A stretch of DNA of 10,852 nucleotides, from assembly GCA_002394125.1 (NCBI GenBank), contig DGSY01000152.1:10363-21214 (forward strand), given 5' to 3'. The DNA is from Ruminococcus sp. UBA4350. GTDB lineage: Bacteria > Bacillota > Clostridia > Oscillospirales > Ruminococcaceae. Below the pieces are notes generated by a model. That model saw nothing but the letters and a program-made list of their open reading frames with translations, had not been told where the DNA came from and did no database searches. A program made the position numbers and the translations under genes. Positions 7,556 to 10,852 of the stretch are shown in pieces. Every line of letters begins with the position of its first letter. The stretch's first letter is position 1.

Positions 7556-7584
7556 ATTATAACGGTTTTCCGTCTGCTTGTCAA
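7556..7584 (-). promoter_or_regulatory. Exact-consensus sigma-A/sigma-70 promoter of the transporter operon
   Basis: On the minus strand, TTGACA (7584-7579) and TATAAT (7561-7556) are separated by exactly 17 bases. Transcription should start near 7549, giving a leader of about 58 bases before the SBP ATG at 7491. The spacer holds a small inverted repeat, ACGG-N4-CCGT (7562-7573), which a repressor could use. Such a strong core promoter in a sugar operon suggests control by repression rather than by an activator, which is an inference. Confidence 0.88.
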
Positions 7585-7616
7585 TGCACAATCGTCCGAT
7601 GTTCCTTTGCAATCAT

Positions 7617-7638
7617 CCGCTGCGGAAGCGGTTTTTTT
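7617..7638 (+). terminator. Isolated terminator-like hairpin
   Basis: CCGCT / AGCGG pairs around a 5-base loop (GCGGA) and is followed by seven T. The direction is rightward. No plus-strand gene precedes it; it sits between the two divergent promoters. It may block stray transcription into the ATP synthase operon or end a short RNA. The stem is only 5 bp, so the call is moderate. Confidence 0.4.
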
Positions 7639-7690
7639 ATGCACAGAGCCGAATTTGCGTGAAAATCGTACTGTTATCGGGTTTTGCTTA

Positions 7691-7719
7691 TTGCTTTTTT
7701 TTCGTTTTTATGGTATACT
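7691..7719 (+). promoter_or_regulatory. Probable extended -10 promoter of the atp operon
   Basis: TGGTATACT (7711-7719) is an extended -10 element (TG-N-TATACT). A weak -35, TTGCTT (7691-7696), lies 17 bases upstream of TATACT inside a T-rich tract. Transcription would start near 7726 and give a ~24-base leader containing the atpI ribosome binding site GGAGG (7738-7742). Confidence 0.65.
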
Positions 7720-7749
7720 GTTTAGAGAATCGGAAAAGGAGGCATCGGT

Positions 7750-8163
7750 ATGCCGTCAGACAGTCCGGCGCGAGAGATCCGCGCTCTGATGAAGCGTGCT
7801 GTATTTCTGGATATTGCAGCGTATCTCATCAGCGTGATGTTTCTCGGCGTGACACTCTCCTTCGCACTCGGACTGCTCCTCGGAACTGCGGTTCTGCTGA
7901 TCTCGCTGCTGCTGCTGCGGATCAGTGTGCTGCGCATGGAGGAGGACGCACGGCGTTACGGCACATCCAGCCAGCGGCGGCATCTGCTGTTCTATGCGGC
8001 AAGGCTCGGCGTTTTCGCACTGGGATTCGGTGCGGCGCTGCTCCTGCGCGGCAGAATCTCGCCGGTCGCTGTCGTGATCCCGATGCTGTATCCGCGCATC
8101 GTCTATACCGCCGGTGCGCTGTTTTCCCGATCCGGTTCTGCATCCGGCAAAAAAAAGAGGTGA
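7750..8163 (+). CDS. atpI: ATP synthase subunit I (AtpI-like membrane protein)
   Basis: This 137-residue protein has four hydrophobic segments (about residues 17-36, 38-57, 78-99 and 103-125) and a basic tail (SGKKKR). Position, size and topology match AtpI, a small protein encoded ahead of the F0 genes that helps c-ring assembly or ion supply. The sequence is poorly conserved in this family, so the name rests largely on context. The start has GGAGG 7 bases upstream. It is followed after 12 bases by atpB. Confidence 0.78.
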   Translation: MPSDSPAREIRALMKRAVFLDIAAYLISVMFLGVTLSFALGLLLGTAVLLISLLLLRISVLRMEEDARRYGTSSQRRHLLFYAARLGVFALGFGAALLLRGRISPVAVVIPMLYPRIVYTAGALFSRSGSASGKKKR

Positions 8164-8175
8164 AAAGCAACAGTT

Positions 8176-8940
8176 ATGGCAATCCCCGAATTTTTGCAGG
8201 GCCCGTCGGAGCTTGATGTCTCCGGTCCGAAGGTCATTACATCCTTCAAAATCTTCGGGCTGACGATCAATTTCACGGAAACCGTCGTGCTGGAATGGAT
8301 CGTCATGGCAGTCATCATCGGGCTGGCGGTCTTTCTGACGCGGAATCTGCGCGTGCGGAATATCTCCAAACGGCAGGCGGTCGCGGAAATGGCGGTCGAG
8401 GCGATCACGAATCTTGTCCGGGATACGATGGGCAAACGGTTCCTCGGCTTCACGCCCTACATCGCGACGATCTTCTGCTTCTCGATCTTCGGCAGCCTCA
8501 TCAGTCTGCTCGGCCTGCGCGCCGTGACCTCGGATTTCTCCGTGCTTCTGACATGGGCGGCGATTACGTTCATTCTCATCACGGCGACCAAGATCCGCTA
8601 CGGCGGTGTCGGCGGCTATCTCAAGGGCTTCACTGATCCGATCCCTGTCATGCTGCCGATCAACATTCTGAGTGAGGTCGCGACACCGACCGCAATGGCG
8701 CTCCGTCATTTCGGCAACATCGCCGGCGGCTCGATCATCATGGGTCTGGTCTATTACGGCCTGACCGCGCTCAGCCACATGATCCGTTTGCAGGTCCCGA
8801 TCCTGACGGTCGGTATCCCGGCAGTCCTGTCACTCTATTTCGACCTGTTCTCTGACTTCATGCAGGCATTCATTTTCATCATGCTGACAATGGTATTCAT
8901 CAGCAATGCGGGGCCTGCGGATGACGCAGCCGAGACTTAA
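8176..8940 (+). CDS. atpB: F-type ATP synthase subunit a
   Basis: This 254-residue membrane stator subunit provides the two ion half-channels facing the c-ring. The essential arginine is present at residue 177 in PTAMALRHFGNIAGG (Arg210 in E. coli). The C-terminal helix DLFSDFMQAFIFIMLTMVFIS matches the family DLF..LQAF.F.ML signature. The N-terminus is short, as in other Firmicutes. The ATG at 8176 is the best available start, although the nearest purine-rich site (GAGG at 8157-8160) is about 15 bases away, farther than usual. That may rely on coupling to atpI, which ends 12 bases earlier. Confidence 0.95.
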   Translation: MAIPEFLQGPSELDVSGPKVITSFKIFGLTINFTETVVLEWIVMAVIIGLAVFLTRNLRVRNISKRQAVAEMAVEAITNLVRDTMGKRFLGFTPYIATIFCFSIFGSLISLLGLRAVTSDFSVLLTWAAITFILITATKIRYGGVGGYLKGFTDPIPVMLPINILSEVATPTAMALRHFGNIAGGSIIMGLVYYGLTALSHMIRLQVPILTVGIPAVLSLYFDLFSDFMQAFIFIMLTMVFISNAGPADDAAET

Positions 8941-8987
8941 GCGCTCCCCTGCCCCGTTCCCGCATTCCCAAAACCACATTTTTTTTC

Positions 8988-9001
8988 GGAGGTATTGAAT
9001 T
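8988..9001 (+). promoter_or_regulatory. Strong ribosome binding site with U-rich leader of atpE
   Basis: GGAGG (8988-8992) is 9 bases before the atpE ATG. Directly ahead of it is a run of eight T (8979-8986), within a 61-base gap that is otherwise C-rich. In E. coli a U-rich sequence before atpE raises translation to supply many c subunits; a similar role here is inferred. Confidence 0.6.
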
Positions 9002-9253
9002 ATGGAAATCCCAGAAGCAATCGTACTCGCCGGCTCCGCAGTCGGTGCAGGTCTGGCAATGATCGCCGGTATCGGCCCCGGTATCGGTGAAGGCTACGCG
9101 GTCGGCAAGGCCTGCGAAGCAATCGCAAGACAGCCGGAGGCTTCCGGCGCCGTCACCAGAACCATGTTCGTCGGATGTGCCGTGGCAGAGTCCACCGGTA
9201 TCTACGGCCTGATCATCGCGCTGCTGCTGATCTTCCTCAAGCCGTTCACCTGA
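9002..9253 (+). CDS. atpE: F-type ATP synthase subunit c with two membrane glutamates
   Basis: This 83-residue proteolipid is two transmembrane helices joined by the polar ARQPEA loop. The rotor ion site is in AESTGIYG: Glu63, Ser64, Thr65 and Tyr68, the same residues as in the Na+-binding c subunit of Ilyobacter tartaricus (Glu65, Ser66, Thr67, Tyr70). In helix 1 the position of Ilyobacter Gln32 is a glutamate here (Glu30, in GPGIGEGY). This pairing of two carboxylates is the one described for Fusobacterium nucleatum, whose synthase is Na+-coupled. The glycine-rich helix 1 (VGAG, GIGPG) permits tight ring packing. The ATG is set by GGAGG 9 bases upstream. Ion choice (Na+ or H+) is inferred, not shown. 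Confidence 0.97.
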   Translation: MEIPEAIVLAGSAVGAGLAMIAGIGPGIGEGYAVGKACEAIARQPEASGAVTRTMFVGCAVAESTGIYGLIIALLLIFLKPFT

Positions 9254-9289
9254 TGCGGCTGAAATTCAGATCAGAGAGGCTGGGACTAT

Positions 9290-9790
9290 ATGAAACTCGG
9301 ATTTTTATCCATTGACATCGGCACCATTCTCTTTACCCTCTGCAATACGCTGATCCTGTTTCTCGCGCTGAAGCATTTCCTCTTTGCACCGGTGCAGAAG
9401 ATCCTCGCAGAACGCAAGGCGGCCGTCGATCAGACGCTCGCAGACGCCGAGGATGCACGCAGCCGCGCAGAAGCCGCGGAGACAGAGTATAACGAAAAGC
9501 TCGCAAATGCGAAGGAAGAATCTGCGGAGATGCTCCGGACGGCAGCCCGCCGCGCACAGCAGCGCTCGGATGAGATCGTTGCACAGGCGCGTGAGGAGGC
9601 AGCCGGCATCATGCAGCAGAACCGCGATGAGCTGGAGCGTGAGCGCCGCAGAGCCGCAAGCGCCCTGCGCAGCGAGATCTCCGGACTGGCAGTTGCAGCG
9701 GCAGAGAAGGTCGTCGAGCGTGAGATCAATCAGGCAGATCACGAACGGCTGATTGATGAATTTATTGATTCGGTGGGTGATGTGCAGTGA
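9290..9790 (+). CDS. atpF: F-type ATP synthase subunit b
   Basis: This 166-residue peripheral stalk subunit has one N-terminal membrane helix (about residues 8-32, TILFTLCNTLILFLAL) and a long charged coiled coil (about 40-140) rich in Ala, Glu and Arg. The first turn after the membrane (FAPVQKILAERKAAV) is typical of bacterial b subunits. It anchors F1 to subunit a through the delta subunit. The ATG follows a GAGAGG site about 10 bases upstream. Its stop overlaps the GTG start of atpH. Confidence 0.94.
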   Translation: MKLGFLSIDIGTILFTLCNTLILFLALKHFLFAPVQKILAERKAAVDQTLADAEDARSRAEAAETEYNEKLANAKEESAEMLRTAARRAQQRSDEIVAQAREEAAGIMQQNRDELERERRRAASALRSEISGLAVAAAEKVVEREINQADHERLIDEFIDSVGDVQ

Positions 9791-10317
9791 GCTCGGAGGT
9801 TTCTTCCGTTTATTCGGGTGCGCTGTTTTCACTCGCGAAGGAGCAGGGCGATGCAGTCATGCAGGAGACGCGGAATGATCTGCGTCAGTGCGCACTGATG
9901 TTCTCGCTCAATCCCGATCTGACAAGGCTGCTCTCGCTGCCGACGCTCTCCGTTTCGGAGCGGCAGCAGATCGCAAAAAAGATCTTCGGGGATGAGGGGC
10001 TTGCCGCCCGTCTGCTCCTGCTGCTGATCGACCACGGCAGAGTCCCGTATATCGGCGAGATCGCGGACGATTTCGATGCGATGATGCTCGATTTCCACGA
10101 TCTGGCAGTCGTCAGCGTGACCACGGCCGTCCCACTGACCGAGACACAGCAGGAACGTCTGCGTGCGGCACTCGAACGCAGAATGCATAAGACTGTGCAG
10201 ATCCGTGAGCGCATCGACCGCAGTATTCTCGGCGGTGTGATCGTGCAGTACGGCGATACGCGGATCGACAACAGCGTGAAATACCGTCTGGATGCGCTGA
10301 AGGAGCGCCTCTCCTGA
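9787..10317 (+). CDS. atpH: F-type ATP synthase subunit delta
   Basis: This 176-residue protein joins the b-subunit stalk to the top of F1. It opens with the family pattern VYSGALFSLAKEQG and ends with ERIDRSILGGVIVQYGDTRIDNSVKYRLDALKERL, the conserved C-terminal signature. The start is GTG at 9787, overlapping the atpF TGA by 4 bases (GTGA), so translation is coupled. A GGTGGGTGA stretch just upstream may serve as its ribosome binding site. Full length for the family. Confidence 0.94.
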   Translation: MSSEVSSVYSGALFSLAKEQGDAVMQETRNDLRQCALMFSLNPDLTRLLSLPTLSVSERQQIAKKIFGDEGLAARLLLLLIDHGRVPYIGEIADDFDAMMLDFHDLAVVSVTTAVPLTETQQERLRAALERRMHKTVQIRERIDRSILGGVIVQYGDTRIDNSVKYRLDALKERLS

Positions 10318-10341
10318 CGGAAACAGTTGGTAGGTGTAAGA

Positions 10342-10852
10342 ATGAATTTAAGACCAGATGAAATCACCGGCATCATCAAGGAACAGCTCAAAAACTATGA
10401 AGCCAAGCTGAACCTTGCCGATGTCGGAACGGTGATCACGGTCGGCGACGGCATTGCAAATGTCCACGGTCTGGAAAAGTGTATGTCCGGCGAGCTGCTC
10501 GAATTCGAGGGCGGCATCTCCGGCATGGCGCTGAATCTGGAGCATGACTTTGTCGGTGCTGTGCTGCTCGGCTCCGATCACGATATCAAGGAGGGCGCAT
10601 CGGTCAAACGCACAAAGCGTATCGTCTCGGTGCCGGTCGGCGAGGAGCTGCTCGGCAGAGTCGTCAATGCGCTCGGTGAACCGATCGACGGCAAGGGACC
10701 GATCCTGACCGAAAAGTCCATGCCGATCGAAAAGATCGCGCCCGGCATCATTACAAGAAAATCGGTGCATGAGCCGCTACAGACCGGCATCAAGGCGATC
10801 GACTCCATGATCCCGATCGGCAGAGGACAGCGTGAGCTCATCATCGGCGACC
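10342..10852 (+). CDS. atpA: F-type ATP synthase subunit alpha (3' partial)
   Basis: 170 codons are visible from the ATG at 10342, with AGGTG 5 bases upstream and a 24-base gap after atpH. The beginning NLRPDEITGIIKEQLKNYE and the beta-barrel domain (VGDGIANVHGLEKCMSGELLEF, ALGEPIDGKGP) are standard for alpha. The window ends in GRGQRELIIGD, immediately before the expected P-loop GDRQTGKT, so the nucleotide-binding core and C-terminal domain lie outside. Alpha forms the F1 hexamer with beta and carries the non-catalytic sites. Confidence 0.97.
   Translation, partial: MNLRPDEITGIIKEQLKNYEAKLNLADVGTVITVGDGIANVHGLEKCMSGELLEFEGGISGMALNLEHDFVGAVLLGSDHDIKEGASVKRTKRIVSVPVGEELLGRVVNALGEPIDGKGPILTEKSMPIEKIAPGIITRKSVHEPLQTGIKAIDSMIPIGRGQRELIIGD

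Noticed and set aside
7551..7640. Rightward promoter feeding a small RNA that ends at the 7617-7638 hairpin
   Set aside because: A TATTAT can be read on the plus strand at 7555-7560, but there is no acceptable -35 or proper TGn extension, so I do not call a promoter.
6454..7662. 402-codon plus-strand open frame opposite the sugar-binding protein gene
   Set aside because: The minus-strand frame has a signal peptide, SBP family motifs, a ribosome binding site and a promoter. The plus-strand frame has none and crosses the promoter and the hairpin at 7617-7638.
7756..8778. 340-codon minus-strand open frame opposite atpI and atpB
   Set aside because: It is antisense to recognised ATP synthase genes and is a low-complexity, charge-rich shadow translation.
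1..10852. CRISPR array, tRNA, rRNA or insertion sequence
   Set aside because: I saw no regularly spaced direct repeats, no tRNA cloverleaf sequence, no rRNA segments and no transposase-like frame or paired terminal repeats.

Overview
The window reads as chromosomal DNA of a fibre-degrading anaerobic Firmicute, most likely a Ruminococcus-like member of the Oscillospiraceae. The main reason is a type I dockerin at the C-terminus of a secreted-type GH2 enzyme, the cellulosomal anchoring module of clostridia and ruminococci. Supporting points are a GC-rich genome with G-rich Shine-Dalgarno sites, a solute-binding lipoprotein with CUT1 permeases, and an ATP synthase c subunit with sodium-type residues. 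The genus is an inference.

Layout. (1) Positions 1-3023, plus strand: the 3' part of a large multidomain GH2 beta-galactosidase-type enzyme. It has a LamG module inside the end of the catalytic barrel, then the LacZ-like late domains, a second LamG and a C-terminal dockerin, and it ends at a strong hairpin terminator. (2) About 3097-3334: a gene-free stretch with two small inverted repeats and a sharp change in base composition. (3) 3335-7491, minus strand: a compact four-gene operon in transcription order lipoprotein SBP, GH105 unsaturated rhamnogalacturonyl hydrolase, MalF-type permease, MalG-type permease. Two of the three junctions are 4-base ATGA contacts or close to it. The operon is driven by a promoter that matches the sigma-A/sigma-70 consensus exactly, followed by a strong leader hairpin. 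(4) 7504-7749: divergent regulatory region holding that promoter, an isolated terminator-like hairpin and an extended -10 promoter facing right. (5) 7750 to the end, plus strand: the start of an F-type ATP synthase operon, atpI-atpB-atpE-atpF-atpH-atpA, with atpA cut by the window edge.

How the genes fit together. The SBP/permease/GH105 set resembles the Bacillus subtilis yesO-yesP-yesQ-yesR arrangement for rhamnogalacturonan oligosaccharides. A plausible model is that the dockerin-bearing GH2 trims galactose side chains of pectic polysaccharide outside the cell, while the ABC importer brings in unsaturated oligosaccharides that GH105 opens in the cytoplasm. The importer has no ATPase gene here and presumably borrows a shared MsmK-type one. 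The ATP synthase operon is a separate housekeeping unit. Its c subunit carries two membrane-embedded glutamates, the arrangement described for the Na+-coupled Fusobacterium nucleatum rotor.

I see no convincing undescribed multi-gene system. The most worthwhile points are the two-carboxylate c subunit, the consensus promoter plus leader hairpin of the pectin operon, and the LamG module inserted in the GH2 catalytic domain.
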